Shown here: positions 51,714 through 62,021 of the stretch, piece by piece
Position numbering within the stretch: the stretch's first letter is position 1
How the letters are laid out: every line of letters starts with the position of its first letter
NCBI RefSeq assembly: GCF_013256625.1
Contig: NZ_CP053908.1
Span: 1,488,001 to 1,552,000, forward strand
Reading direction: 5' to 3'
DNA from: Hymenobacter sp. BRD128
Lineage (GTDB): Bacteria; Bacteroidota; Bacteroidia; Cytophagales; Hymenobacteraceae
Length of the DNA: 64,000 nucleotides
Position numbers and translations under genes: made by a program
The notes under the pieces: model-generated
The model's input: only the letters and a program-made list of their open reading frames with translations
Database searches by the model: none
Told to the model about the DNA's origin: nothing

Positions 51714-51889
51714 GCGCGAGTTCAGCGCAGCGCAATTCGTGACTTATTTTAAGATGGAGGTTGTACCTCCACTGCCGGGCCAGCGGCATGGTGGGGCCGT
51801 TCTGCTAGGCCCGTTTCAGTGGCTCGTTCTACAGGAGGCACAGCTTTCCCCGAAAGCCAGTCACGAGTTACGCTGCGCTAAACCCGCGC
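51714..51889. repeat. MITE-like inverted repeat element, copy 2
   Basis: Arms at 51714-51743 and 51860-51889 pair with about four mismatches in 30. The interior includes GATGGAGG-TTGTA-CCTCCACTGCC, the counterpart of the interior palindrome in the copy at 43803. It separates the exported hypothetical gene from the DUF1294 gene. Confidence 0.8.
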
Positions 51890-51899
51890 CAGTAGCCCA

Positions 51900-52175
51900 C
51901 TAGCCCGGGGCCCTAAACTGCGGCGACATAAAAAAATACAAAGCCGCGCCTTGTAGCAACGTCAGCAGCAGCGTGATGCTCCAAAAGGCCGCTTTCCGGT
52001 TTTTATGATGCAGCAAAAAAATGGCTACCCACGCACCCGGCGCGGCTCCCGCTAGGGTAGCCAAGTGCAGCGTTTTCTCGGAAATGCGCCGTTGGCCCCG
52101 CTGGGCTTTTCGCTTGTCCAGGAAAAACAGCATAAAGCATAGCGCGTTGAAGAATAGTAGGACTAGTAGAATCAT
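51900..52175 (-). CDS. DUF1294 small membrane protein
   Basis: This encodes 91 residues with three predicted membrane helices. The family pattern is FFLDKRKAQRGQRRISEKTLHLATLAGAAPGAWVAIFLLHHKNRKAAFW, with the conserved DK-x-A and the RI-x-E-x-x-L motif. I prefer the ATG at 52175 (MILLVLLFFNALCFMLFF). A TTG at 52217 would add 14 residues and directly abut the stop codon of the serine hydrolase gene. The role of the family is unknown. It is probably co-transcribed with the preceding serine hydrolase. Confidence 0.85.
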   Translation of the reverse strand: MILLVLLFFNALCFMLFFLDKRKAQRGQRRISEKTLHLATLAGAAPGAWVAIFLLHHKNRKAAFWSITLLLTLLQGAALYFFMSPQFRAPG

Positions 52176-52217
52176 TCGTGTCAGCAAGGAAATAAACGGG
52201 ATGTAATTTGGAGACAA

Positions 52218-53411
52218 TTACTCCTTCACGGCCGCCAGCACCCGCTTTATCAGCTCATTGGGGTTGCCATTATGCCAGCGCCACACGATGACGAGGTCGT
52301 GCGTGGGGTCTACCCAAATGGTATTCTGGCCCGCGCCGAGGGCAGCGTAGCTGTTGGCGGGCGCGTCGGGCCAGGCCTTTTGCTCGGTGTTGAGCCACCA
52401 GAGGTAGCCGTAGTCGGGGCCGACGGGGCCGCGCGTGGTGGCCTGCTGCACCCAGCCGGGCAACACCACCTGGCGGCGGCCCCAGCGGCCGCGCCGCAGC
52501 ATGAGGTAGCCGAGGCGGGCCTCATCTCGGGCACTGATGCGCAGGCCGCCGCCCCAGCGCGTGCCGCCGCTCACGGAGGGCATGGGCTGGCCATTGACCT
52601 CGGCCACGGCGTTGGGGTAGGGCACCCACTGCCAGGTGCTGGAGGCGCCGATGGGCTGCATCACTTCGGTGCGGAGCACGTCGGGCAGTGGTCTTTTCCA
52701 CACCCGCAGCAGCGAGAGGGCTAGCCGGTTGATACGCACGTCGTTGTATTCGAAGTAGGTGCCGGGCGCTTGCAGGGCGCGGGGCTTGCGCTCGCCCTTG
52801 CCGAAGGCCTCGCGGCCGATGAAGTCGGCGTTTTTGCCCCACAGCTCACCTTCCCATTCGCTGGTTTGGCGGGCGTGGTGTTCCCAGGTTATCAGCTGGT
52901 TATGTTCCGAATCGTAGCCGCCGTCGCGGATGTAGTGGGCTACTGGCTCGTGGATATCCTTGATAAGGCCGCGGTCAAGGGTAATACCCAGAATAGTGGA
53001 TAAATAACTCTTGGCCACGCTGTAAGTGGGGTCGGGGCGCTCGGTGTCGCCCCACTCGGCCACGAGGTAGCCGTGGCGCAGCACCAGGCCGTTGGTGGCG
53101 GCGCGGCTGGTGGGCATGGGGCCGAGCAGCTTGCCAAAAATCTCTTCCTGCGTGGAGAAGTTGGGCGTCATCTGGGTGGTTTCCTGGGTTTGGGCAAAGG
53201 CCACGGCCTCGGCTAGCTTGGCCGGGTCGAGGCCCTCGGTGGCCGGGGCGCGGTGCTGCCAGCCCGCGCCGGGTGCCGGGAAATACCCCGCGGCAGGCGC
53301 GGTCCCGGCGGTGGGCGCGGCGGCGCGGGTGCAGGCGGCCAGCAGGGCCAGCGCCAGCGCGCGCCCGGCACCACCAAGAGTTCCTGTAAAAAGCTGATAG
53401 GAGCGAGGCAG
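52218..53411 (-). CDS. Serine hydrolase, class C beta-lactamase/penicillin-binding-like, lipoprotein
   Basis: This belongs to the beta-lactamase-related serine hydrolases (6-aminohexanoate-dimer hydrolase/EstB type). The catalytic Ser-x-x-Lys is in [13 protein letters not shown] (about 145), the Tyr-x-Asn is in [15 protein letters not shown], and the third motif region lies near [11 protein letters not shown]. The ATG at 53411 begins a signal with lipobox LLAAC, so the enzyme is membrane-anchored. An upstream Met at 53459 is less likely. The length of 397 residues is usual. The substrate could be an ester, amide or peptidoglycan peptide; resistance to beta-lactams should not be inferred. It is divergent from the AraC-type regulator 125 bp away, which might control it. 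Confidence 0.9.
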   Translation of the reverse strand: MPRSYQLFTGTLGGAGRALALALLAACTRAAAPTAGTAPAAGYFPAPGAGWQHRAPATEGLDPAKLAEAVAFAQTQETTQMTPNFSTQEEIFGKLLGPMPTSRAATNGLVLRHGYLVAEWGDTERPDPTYSVAKSYLSTILGITLDRGLIKDIHEPVAHYIRDGGYDSEHNQLITWEHHARQTSEWEGELWGKNADFIGREAFGKGERKPRALQAPGTYFEYNDVRINRLALSLLRVWKRPLPDVLRTEVMQPIGASSTWQWVPYPNAVAEVNGQPMPSVSGGTRWGGGLRISARDEARLGYLMLRRGRWGRRQVVLPGWVQQATTRGPVGPDYGYLWWLNTEQKAWPDAPANSYAALGAGQNTIWVDPTHDLVIVWRWHNGNPNELIKRVLAAVKE

Positions 53412-53490
53412 CATAAGTAAAGCGGGCCTAGTAAGTAAAAGAGCTACGGTGGAGTGCAAAAGAAAGCAAGGGCCTCATAAGCTGGGAGTA

Positions 53491-53520
53491 ATTGTAAGAT
53501 GAAAAAGCGGATTATCTTTG
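53491..53520 (+). promoter_or_regulatory. Candidate promoter of the AraC-type gene
   Basis: ATTG at 53491-53494 and TATCTTTG at 53513-53520 with 18 bp between them fit the Bacteroidota consensus TTTG - 17 to 23 bp - TAnnTTTG with one mismatch. The start codon is 16 bp further on. Confidence 0.6.
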
Positions 53521-53536
53521 ATTTTTACAAGCAGCT

Positions 53537-54469
53537 ATGGCCAAGCCTGATTCACTCGAAGCGTTTTACTCCAAGCTAGCGCCCGAGGCTGGGGCGGCAA
53601 GCGGCGCGCTGCTGCCGCCGGATATTCAGCGGGAAGTCGGGCACTTCAACGTCTTTCGCGTGGAAGGCCTCATGGCCGGGCGCCGCGATAAAACCCCCAT
53701 GACGTTCGACCGGCGGGCTTTTTATAAAATCAGCGTGCTGCGCGGGCGCAGCCGGATAGAATTTGCCGACCAGCAAGTGGAGATTGCGGATAACGCCCTG
53801 TGGTTTGCCACGCCCCGCGTGCCCTACCGCTGGCTGCCGCACGACGCGGCGCAGGCGGGGTACTTCTGCATCTTTACCGACGAGTTTTTGCTGCCCGCCA
53901 AGAGCGGGCTAGCCCTGGACGAGCTGCCGGTTTTTCAGCCGGGCGGCCAGCCGGTACTGCTGCTGACGGATGCGGAATACGCGGCTATCGAGCTGATTTT
54001 CGAGAAGATGACGCAGGAAATTTCGTCCGGCTACGCGTATAAGTACGACCTGCTGCGCGCCTACTTGCTGGAGCTGATTCACCTGGGGCAAAAGCTCCAG
54101 CCGGCCCCGGTCGCGGTGCCCGCCCACAAGGCGGCAAGCCGGCTGGCCACGCTGTTTGCCGAGCTGCTGGAGCGGCAGTTTCCGCTGGAAAGCCCGTCGC
54201 AGCAGCTGCGCCTGCGCACGGCCAAGGACTACGCCGACCAGCTGGCGGTGCACGTCAACCACCTCAACCGGGTGCTGAAGGAAACGACCGGCCACACCAC
54301 CACGGCACTCATCGGCGGCCGAATGACGCAGGAAGCCAAAATATTGCTGAAGCAAACAAGCTGGACGGTTTCGGAAGTTGCCGACAGCTTGGGCTTTACC
54401 GACGTAGCGCATTTCTGCCACTTCTTTAAACGCCAAACGGGCCTTACGCCGGGCGATTTCCGCGAGTAG
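53537..54469 (+). CDS. AraC-family transcriptional regulator
   Basis: This regulator has 310 residues. The N-terminal cupin-like domain (about 30-150) contains MTFDRRAFYKISVLRGRSRIEFADQQVEI, and a helical linker with YKYDLLRAYLLELIHLGQ follows. The C-terminal DNA-binding domain (about 210-308) contains DYADQLAVHVNHLNRVLKETTG and TVSEVADSLGFTDVAHFCHFFKRQTGLTPGDFR, the AraC signature. It has its own promoter-like sequence and is divergent from the serine hydrolase gene, a usual arrangement for a local regulator. The effector is unknown. Confidence 0.93.
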   Translation: MAKPDSLEAFYSKLAPEAGAASGALLPPDIQREVGHFNVFRVEGLMAGRRDKTPMTFDRRAFYKISVLRGRSRIEFADQQVEIADNALWFATPRVPYRWLPHDAAQAGYFCIFTDEFLLPAKSGLALDELPVFQPGGQPVLLLTDAEYAAIELIFEKMTQEISSGYAYKYDLLRAYLLELIHLGQKLQPAPVAVPAHKAASRLATLFAELLERQFPLESPSQQLRLRTAKDYADQLAVHVNHLNRVLKETTGHTTTALIGGRMTQEAKILLKQTSWTVSEVADSLGFTDVAHFCHFFKRQTGLTPGDFRE

Positions 54470-54610
54470 GGTAGTTGTTTGAATCGGGCAGAAACTGGCC
54501 AGCCGGCAGGCAGCGGCAACAGGTAGCGCCGCGTGCCAGCCGCCGGCGCGGCCGGGTGTGCATTTTGCCGCTATTTTGCATCTGCTGCTTAGGTAGTAAA
54601 GCCTCTCCCT

Positions 54611-56347
54611 ATGTCAACCCCTACGGCCCTGGCCGAACGCCATACCTGGCTGCGCGACGCAGTTTTTCAGCTCAAAGCCCAGCTGCTGACCGGCCGGCGG
54701 CAGTGGCAAAACCTGCTGGCCCCGCCGCCGCGCTGCCGCCCCGATGGCCGGCTAGCCGGGGCACCGGTGCTGGCCAGCTCGGCCAGCGACCTGTGGAACC
54801 CTGACGATACGCCCACGACCTGGCTGCTCACGGCCGGCAAGGTCGAAAACCTGCGCCGCGCCACCCGCCGCCTGCACGGCCTGGAGGTGCCGGCCGGGGC
54901 CGTGTTCAGCTTCTGGCGGCACGTGGGGCAACCCAGCCGGCGCCGGGGCTACGTGCCGGGCCGCGAAATCAGGGAGGGCTGCGTGGTGCCAATAGTAGCT
55001 GGCGGCCTGTGCCAACTCTCTAATGCCTTGTACGATGCGGCGCTGCAAGCGGGCTTTGCCATTGTGGAGCGGCACCGGCACACCCGCGTTATTGCGGGCT
55101 CGCTGGCCGAGCTCGACCGCGACGCAACCGTGAAGTGGAGCTACCTCGATTTGCGCTTTCGGCCGCCCTTCACGTTTCGCCTCGAAGTCGAGCTCACGGC
55201 CGACCGTTTGCTGGTCCGGTTTCGGGCGGCCGGGGCTAGCCCCGCCGGCAGCACGTTGCCAGCCCAACCCCGAACCGCCTCGAAGCTAAACGACTGCTAC
55301 TCGTGCGGCAACCGGACGTGCTTTAAGCATCCGGGGCAGGTACCGGCGCGGCCGGCCGCCGGGCGCACCACCTTTGTGCTGGATGAGTACTGGCCCGAAT
55401 TTGCCCGCTACGTGCAGGCCACCGCCACTCCGGCCGATGTACTGCTGGTGCCGCTGCCCGCCAACGGCCGGGGCACCGGCCATGCCGGCTGGCCTAGGCT
55501 GGGTACCGCAAAAATGGTAGCGCTCGGCCTGCCCGCCCGCTGGCGGCAGGTGCAGCTGCGGCTGGCGGCCCGCGCGGGCCGCAACGTATTCGCCCAGTCG
55601 CTGCGAGCTGACCGGCAGGTAGCCCTGGCTGCCGCCCGGCGGCTGGCCTTCGATTGCACGCACTTGGTCGTGGCCCAAACCTTGCTGCCTTTTTTAGGGG
55701 AAACGGGCGCGCTAGCTGGCCGCACCTACGATGTGCTGCTCACCCGCCTGCCCGCCGAAGTGTTGCACCAGCGGCTCGACCGGGCCCACGCCCAGCATCC
55801 GGCTAGCCCCACGCTCCGCGACTTTCGGGCGGGGCCGGGGTTTGTCGAAGCCGAAAGCCGCGCCCTCACCCAGGCCCGCCGCCTGTTTACGCCCCACCAC
55901 GAGCTAGTCGACCTGTTTCACCACAAGGCCGAGCGGCTGGAGTGGGCACTGCCGCCCGCGCCGGCTAGCCCGCCGCCCGGCCAAAAGATACTGTTCCCGG
56001 CCGCTGCCCTGGCCCGCAAGGGCGCTTACGAAATGCGCCGGCTAGCCCAGGAATTGCAGGTGCCGCTGGTAGTAGCCGGCCGGGCCACCGAGCACGCGGG
56101 CTTTTGGCAGGAAATAACTACCTCGCCGGCCGGGGCCGACCCGCTGGCGGGCGTGGGACTGGTTGTGTATCCGGCCTACGTGGAGCACCAGCCCCGGCTG
56201 CTGCTGCGGGCGCTGGCGGCTGGCATTCCGGTAGTAGCCACTGCGGCCTGTGGCTTAAGCACTTCACCCGGCCTTACGGTGGTGCCAGCCGGCGACTATG
56301 CGGCGCTCCGCAAGGCCGTGCTGACGGCCCTGGTGCCGCGCAACTAG
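54611..56347 (+). CDS. VanW-domain protein fused to a glycosyltransferase-like domain
   Basis: This encodes 578 residues with two parts. The first (about 60-260) is a VanW domain, with [61 protein letters not shown]; VanW occurs in vancomycin-resistance clusters but its biochemistry is not known. A [16 protein letters not shown] Cys cluster follows (about 230-245). The second part (about 255-578) looks like a GT-B glycosyltransferase lacking a clear N-terminal half. It contains [46 protein letters not shown] and, at the nucleotide-sugar site, [29 protein letters not shown], with the E-x7-E-like region reduced to Glu-His. No signal peptide is present. It precedes the uvrA-like gene by 85 bp on the same strand. 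A cell-envelope role is inferred only from the domains. Confidence 0.75.
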   Translation: MSTPTALAERHTWLRDAVFQLKAQLLTGRRQWQNLLAPPPRCRPDGRLAGAPVLASSASDLWNPDDTPTTWLLTAGKVENLRRATRRLHGLEVPAGAVFSFWRHVGQPSRRRGYVPGREIREGCVVPIVAGGLCQLSNALYDAALQAGFAIVERHRHTRVIAGSLAELDRDATVKWSYLDLRFRPPFTFRLEVELTADRLLVRFRAAGASPAGSTLPAQPRTASKLNDCYSCGNRTCFKHPGQVPARPAAGRTTFVLDEYWPEFARYVQATATPADVLLVPLPANGRGTGHAGWPRLGTAKMVALGLPARWRQVQLRLAARAGRNVFAQSLRADRQVALAAARRLAFDCTHLVVAQTLLPFLGETGALAGRTYDVLLTRLPAEVLHQRLDRAHAQHPASPTLRDFRAGPGFVEAESRALTQARRLFTPHHELVDLFHHKAERLEWALPPAPASPPPGQKILFPAAALARKGAYEMRRLAQELQVPLVVAGRATEHAGFWQEITTSPAGADPLAGVGLVVYPAYVEHQPRLLLRALAAGIPVVATAACGLSTSPGLTVVPAGDYAALRKAVLTALVPRN

Positions 56348-56432
56348 GCCGGCAATGCGCGCCAATGTGCCTGTCAGGCTGAAATATTCCGTATGTCGGG
56401 GCCAGTGGCGCTGCGGTGCCCATCCAGCCTCT

Positions 56433-58985
56433 ATGTCTACTCCTCCTTTTCCCCAAACGCCCGGCGCGGGCTTTGTGCGGGTGCGCGGCGCCCGCGAGCA
56501 CAACCTCCAAAACATCGACGTTGATATTCCGCGCGATGCGCTCGTCGTCTTCACCGGTGTGTCGGGCTCCGGCAAGTCGAGCCTGGCTTTCGGCACGCTC
56601 TACGCCGAGGCCCAGCGCCGCTACCTCGAATCGGTATCGCCCTACGCCCGGCGGCTCTTTCACCAATTATCGGTGCCCGAAGTCGATAGCATCGACGGGC
56701 TGCCGCCGGCCGTGGCTTTGCAGCAGCAGCGCGGGGCACCTACCACGCGCTCGTCGGTAGGCTCGGTCACCACGCTCGCCAACTTGCTCCGAATGTTGTA
56801 TTCACGGGCTGGTTATTATCCAAAAGGACAAGGTATTATCTACGCCGAAGCGTTTTCAGCAAATACGCCCGAGGGAGCCTGCCCGCGCTGCCACGGCCTG
56901 GGCCGCGTGTATGAGGTAACCGAAGATTCGATGGTGCCCGACCCGTCGCTCACTATCCGCGAGCGAGCCATTGCGGCCTGGCCCCAGGCCTGGGGCGGTC
57001 AGAACCAGCGCGATATTCTCGTGACGCTGGGCTACGACGTAGACCGCCCCTGGCGCGAACTACCTCAGAAGGACCGCGACTGGATTCTGTTTACCGACGA
57101 GCAGCCCGTAGTGCCGGTTTACCCTGGCTACTCGCCCCAGGAAACTCAGCAAGCTTTGAAGCGCAAAGAGCCGCCCAACTATATGGGTACGTTCTCGAGT
57201 GCCCGGCGGCACGTGTTTTATACATTTGGTAATACGCAAAGTGCCCTTATGAAGAAGCGCGTATTGCAGTACATGCTTAGTCAGGAATGCCCGCTCTGCC
57301 ACGGCAAGCGCCTGCGGCCCGAGTCGCTCAGCGTCACGTTCGCCGGCCTCGATATTGCTGATATGGCGCGGTTGCCCCTGCAGCAGGTAGCTAGCCGGCT
57401 GCGGCCTTTCGCCGAGGGCAAGGCCACCGCGCAACAGCACGACGCGGGCCACCCCGAGCAGGCCGAAGTGACGCGCCGCATCACCCAGGATTTATGCGCC
57501 CGCCTGGCGGTGCTGCTCGACCTGGGCCTCGGCTACCTGGCCCTGGAGCGCAGCACGCCCACTCTCTCGCCCGGCGAGCTGCAACGCCTGCGCCTGGCAA
57601 CCCAGCTTTATTCTAATTTATTCGGCGTCGTGTACGTGCTCGATGAGCCGTCGGCTGGCCTGCATCCTTCTGATACGCAAGCGCTGCTGAAGGCCCTGGC
57701 CAGCCTCAAAAAAGCCGGTAATTCGCTGTTCGTGGTGGAGCACAATCTCGACGTGGTGCGCCAGGCCGACTGGCTCGTGGATGTGGGGCCGGCGGCCGGC
57801 GAGCAGGGCGGGCGGGTGCTCTACAGTGGCCCGCCCGCCGGGCTGGCCGACGTAGAAGAATCCCAAACGCGGCAGTTTTTATTTAACCGCGAAAGCCTGG
57901 CGGCCCGCCCCGAGCGCCCGCCCGTGGGCTGGCTGAAGCTGGCCGGCGCCACCCGCCACAACCTGCAAGGCCTCGCCGCCGAGTTTCCGCTAGGGGTGTT
58001 CACGACCGTCACGGGCGTGTCGGGCTCGGGCAAGTCGACGCTCGTGAGTCAGGTGCTGGTCGAGCTGGTGAGCGAAGCGCTGGGCCTGAAAACCGAAGAC
58101 GCGGAGGCTAGCGGCAGCGAAGCCGCCGAAGAAATCCTGGAGCTGGCCGAGCCGGGCGAAACCTCGCAGGGCAAAATCACGGCCGGTTTGGACATCGTAA
58201 AGCGCCTTGTGCGCGTCGACCAGCAGCCCATCGGCCGCACGCCGCGCTCCAACATGGCTACTTACACCGGCCTGTTTGACCACGTGCGCAAGCTGTTTGC
58301 GGCCACGCCCGAGGCGCGCAAGCGCCGCTACGACGCCGGCCGCTTCTCCTTCAACGTAGCCAAGGGCCGCTGCGAAACCTGCCAGGGCGAGGGCTTCGTG
58401 ATGGTCGAATTACTGTTTTTGCCCAGCGTGTACTCGCCGTGCCCCACCTGCCACGGCGCCCGCTACAACGCCAAAACGCTCGAAATCACCTATCAGGGCA
58501 AAAGCATCGCCGACGTGCTCGGCCTAACCGTGGACGAAGCCTGGGCGTTTTTTGAAGCAGAGCCCAGCGTGCGCCGCGCCCTCACGGTGCTGCGCGAGGT
58601 GGGCCTGGGCTACCTGCGCCTCGGCCAGTCGGCCACGGAGCTCAGCGGCGGCGAGGCCCAGCGCATCAAGCTCGCCACCGAATTGCAGCGCCAGGCCCGC
58701 GCCCACACCCTCTACGTGCTCGACGAGCCCACCACCGGCCTGCACCCGGCCGACGTTGAGAAGCTGCTCACCCAACTTAACGGCTTGGTCGAGGCCGGCC
58801 ACTCGGTGCTGGTAGTAGAGCACGATATGCGCGTGGTGGCCGGTTCCGATTGGGTACTCGACGTGGGCCCCGGCGCGGGGGAGGAGGGTGGCCGCGTTGT
58901 GACCGCCGGCCCTCCCGCCGCAGTCGCGCAAAGCAAGGCTAGCCGCACCGCGCCCTACCTGGCCCGGTTCTTGGCCGAGGGCTAG
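56433..58985 (+). CDS. UvrA-like ABC ATPase, class II (UvrA2)
   Basis: This is a DNA-binding ABC ATPase of 850 residues. Two ABC modules are complete: Walker A in [27 protein letters not shown] and in [17 protein letters not shown]; signatures [15 protein letters not shown] and [15 protein letters not shown]; Walker B in [15 protein letters not shown] and [16 protein letters not shown]. Zinc-finger cysteines are present ([12 protein letters not shown] with [18 protein letters not shown] with CPTCHGARY). The protein is about 100 residues shorter than housekeeping UvrA, and I do not see the UvrB-interacting region, which marks the UvrA2 class linked to tolerance of DNA-damaging compounds. The ATG at 56433 starts [25 protein letters not shown]. 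Its 3' end faces the HEAT-like gene with 6 bp between. Confidence 0.92.
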   Translation: MSTPPFPQTPGAGFVRVRGAREHNLQNIDVDIPRDALVVFTGVSGSGKSSLAFGTLYAEAQRRYLESVSPYARRLFHQLSVPEVDSIDGLPPAVALQQQRGAPTTRSSVGSVTTLANLLRMLYSRAGYYPKGQGIIYAEAFSANTPEGACPRCHGLGRVYEVTEDSMVPDPSLTIRERAIAAWPQAWGGQNQRDILVTLGYDVDRPWRELPQKDRDWILFTDEQPVVPVYPGYSPQETQQALKRKEPPNYMGTFSSARRHVFYTFGNTQSALMKKRVLQYMLSQECPLCHGKRLRPESLSVTFAGLDIADMARLPLQQVASRLRPFAEGKATAQQHDAGHPEQAEVTRRITQDLCARLAVLLDLGLGYLALERSTPTLSPGELQRLRLATQLYSNLFGVVYVLDEPSAGLHPSDTQALLKALASLKKAGNSLFVVEHNLDVVRQADWLVDVGPAAGEQGGRVLYSGPPAGLADVEESQTRQFLFNRESLAARPERPPVGWLKLAGATRHNLQGLAAEFPLGVFTTVTGVSGSGKSTLVSQVLVELVSEALGLKTEDAEASGSEAAEEILELAEPGETSQGKITAGLDIVKRLVRVDQQPIGRTPRSNMATYTGLFDHVRKLFAATPEARKRRYDAGRFSFNVAKGRCETCQGEGFVMVELLFLPSVYSPCPTCHGARYNAKTLEITYQGKSIADVLGLTVDEAWAFFEAEPSVRRALTVLREVGLGYLRLGQSATELSGGEAQRIKLATELQRQARAHTLYVLDEPTTGLHPADVEKLLTQLNGLVEAGHSVLVVEHDMRVVAGSDWVLDVGPGAGEEGGRVVTAGPPAAVAQSKASRTAPYLARFLAEG

Positions 58986-58991
58986 GCGCGG

Positions 58992-61974
58992 CTATAGCAG
59001 GCTAGCGGCCAGCTTCTTGAGCGCGGCCGTCTGGCTCCATTCCGTCAGGCGTGCGCGCACGGCCGGCGGCACGGGCTGGCCGGTGCGCGCCGCCAGGTCG
59101 GCGTAGGCTTCGAGCAGCTTGCGCAGGTTGCGGGGCGCGCTGGCTGGCAGCTCAGGCAGCAGTGCTTCCAGCACCTGGCGCAGGGCGTCGTCCATTGCGG
59201 GCGAGATGGCGCGGAGCGGCGTCAGGTTATCGGCCAGGCGTGCCAGGGGGCGTACTCGGCGGCGAGTAGCTGGCCCAGTACCTGGCCTAACACAGCGGGC
59301 GCTAAGCGGCCATTGGTAACCGCCTGCACCACTACTTCTTGGCCCAGGCTGCGGCAAATGGGCGTGTGGTGAATCAGGCCGCTCGCCAGCATAGCTGAAG
59401 CAGCCAGGTCGAAAGCCGAGCCGGGCCCAAGCAGTGTTTGCAGGGTTTGGGTCACCAGGTCGCGCTCGCTAGATTCGAGATTATCAGCCCAGGCGGCGCT
59501 GCGCAAGGCATACTCATAGAGTGGGGCGGGATGATTAGGTAATAGGGAAAATAGGAATTGAAAATCGTTCTTCAACAGCATGTTGTGCTCCCAGCTGCCT
59601 TGCTTATTTTTTGCTGCGGGGGTGCATACAAGAGTAGCGGCGACGGGGGCGGCCCCTCGGTAGGGCTGTGCCAGTACACTTCGGTCCAGCGGTAAGTGAT
59701 AGTTGGCTGGCCCGGTAGCTGAAACTGCTGCGCGTGGTTTTCGCCCGTGCTTATTTCCGGGGTCGGCCGTAGTGGCCGGGCGATACCGGCGTAGTCGTAC
59801 CCCAGGCGAGCGAGCAGGGTGGGAAACTCGTGCGCAGGGGCTTTCGTGCGAGCAGCCACGGCCCATAATTCGGGCAATGCCGCTGCCAGGGAGGTTTGCA
59901 AGGCAGCCGGGCGGCGCCCCAAAGGCGCAGGCTGCGTCGGCACAGCCAAATCTGGCCCGAAATACCAGGCTAGCAGCTCCCGCAGCTCGGCCCATTGTAG
60001 CTGAGGTAGCAGCTGCAACGCCGCCGCCGCCTCGCCCGGATTGGCGTGCGCAGTGCGGGCTAGCGCGATAAGTAAGTCGGCCACGGCCGGCTCCGTAGCG
60101 GCCTGCTGATAAGCCACTAGCCTAGTTACCAAAGCCGTAGGCGCTATCCAGTAAGGTAAGTGCGTGGGCGTGCTAAGCAGGGGTAGCGACTGTCGTTGCC
60201 GGAGTAGGCTTTCCGCTTGGGCGTAGCGTTGTTTATCCAGCGGTAGCAGGGGCGTGCGAGTGTAATGGGGTGCGGTAATTTCTACATCCGGCACACGGGA
60301 GGTTGCGAAGCCATTGGCCCAGCTCAGTAACAGCGCCTGCGCCAGGCCAGCGTGCCACCAAATAGTTATGGGCCCGGCTAGTAGCGCGGCCGCCTCAAAC
60401 GGGCTGGCTTTTTTAAGCTCAGGCAGTATCTGCACCAGATAAGGCTCCAGCTGCACCGCGTGCCCGGCCGGTAGCTGCCCGTGCAGGCGCAGCAGCCCAT
60501 CGAGCCAGCGCTCCAGGGCTAGCGGGTCGTCGTGGCGCAGCACCTGGCCGGTGAGAAACAGCAACTCGTGCCAGTCGGCCACCGGCGCAATGGCGGTGGC
60601 CGGCGAAAGCTCCGGCACAAACGGCGCCAGCGGCGCGTAAGTCGCGGCTGCTTCGGCGGCGGGCGCGGGGGGCGAGGCAGTCAGCCAGGGCCCCAGCGTG
60701 GTGCGGGCGGCGCGGCCCAGCAGCTCGGCCTGGTCGAGTAGCACAGAGAGAATTTCCGTGGTTTCGGCGGGTGAAAGCAGCGGCTTTTTGGCGGCCAGCA
60801 AGTCGGCCAGGCCCTTGGCGGCGCGTTCCTGCACGGCGGCGTCGGGGTGAGCGAGGGCGGCGGCCAGCAGCCGGGCCACGGCGGGCGCTTGGGCGGCATC
60901 CTGCTTTGGCAGCTTCGCGAGGCTAGCCAGCAGGGTTTTGAGACCGGTTTTGACGTCGGGGCGCAGCAGCAGGGTATCGGCGAAGTGCAGCAGCGGAGCC
61001 AGGGCAAACCCCGGCTCCGGCAGCAGGTCTTTCAACTGCTCGATAGCAAAGTTCACCACCAGCGGCAGCGGGTGGGCTAGCAGCTCCACTAGCTCGGCCT
61101 GGCGGGCCAGGCGCTCGGCCCGCGTCGGTTTCAGGCTCAGAAACAGTTCCTTAAACCACGTCAGCAGCGGGCGGCGGAAATCGCGGCGCAGCGCCAGCAG
61201 GCAGCGAGTGAGAATATCGGCGCGGTCGAGGTGGCCTGATTTCGTTAACTCAAGTAGAATGCGCTGCCAGGTATGCACTTTATAGTTGGCGGCAGGTCGC
61301 CCATCAATACGTGCAATGGATACTTCATATTCGAATTGAAGGGGCAAATCACGCGCTAATGCTTTTTCATCTTCGGCCAGCCGTTTGACTAGTTTATCGG
61401 GGCTTTGCTCAAATGCCAACCAAGCAAATCGAAAGGCAAAGTGTTGCGGGCGGTACTCAATAAAGCCAGCATCTTCTAACTCACGCAGTATTCAATAGTT
61501 AGCCAACGAATTACCTCTGCCACCCATCAGCCAGTCGCTTAACCAGGCTGGACGGGCATGGTGCAAAATTGTCCAAACTTCTTCTCGACGTGAGCTAAAG
61601 AAGTCATGCGCTAGGCTTCCCCACCACTGAAACCCATCCCCGAAGGCGTCTTTGCGGGTGTAGGTGGCTAGGCCAGTCAGAAAAAATAACGCGCTTTCTT
61701 CTTTATCGGGGTCTAGAGCAGGCGTTGGCTGATAGGGAGTGGATGAGTCAAATCCAAGCCCATCTGTGTTAAAAGCGGAAAGCGGCGGAAAGACAGTCCA
61801 TCCGCGCCGCTGCTTGGGGCGGGCGTTGGGAATACCGGATTTAAGAAATTCCAGCGCCTTCGCCCGTACCAGTTGAACGTCTTTTTTGGCCAGGCTCAGT
61901 AAAAAAGGCACTAACTCATGTGTGCCCAGTCGGCTCATGATAACCTCAAACTGCTCGGTAGCTGATAGATTCAT
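58992..61974 (-). pseudogene. Large HEAT-like helical protein (DUF6493/DUF5691-like), interrupted
   Basis: Restored, this is a protein of about 994 residues, almost wholly alpha-helical with HEAT-type repeats. Example stretches are LVELLAHPLPLVVNFAIEQLKDLLPEPG and HPDAAVQERAAKGLADLLAAKKPLL. The N-terminal part contains a Trp-rich DGFQWWGSLAHDFFSSRREEVWTILHHARPAWLSDWL. Three lesions interrupt it: an in-frame TGA at 61492-61494 (after RGNSLANY, where Trp would suit), a frame change near 59618-59622 (run of five G), and another at 59246-59250 (run of five G). Each of the last two is mended by one added base. It follows the SWIM zinc-finger gene on the same strand, 47 bp after it, a pairing I recall from other bacteria. 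Function unknown. Confidence 0.75.
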
Positions 61975-62021
61975 AAACGGCAAAATGATTTATAAATTAA
62001 AGTATTAACTCAGTATAGACT

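Noticed and set aside
52218..53411. Beta-lactam resistance gene
   Set aside because: The Ser-x-x-Lys and Tyr-x-Asn motifs also occur in esterases and amidases of this superfamily, and nothing in the sequence points to beta-lactam hydrolysis.
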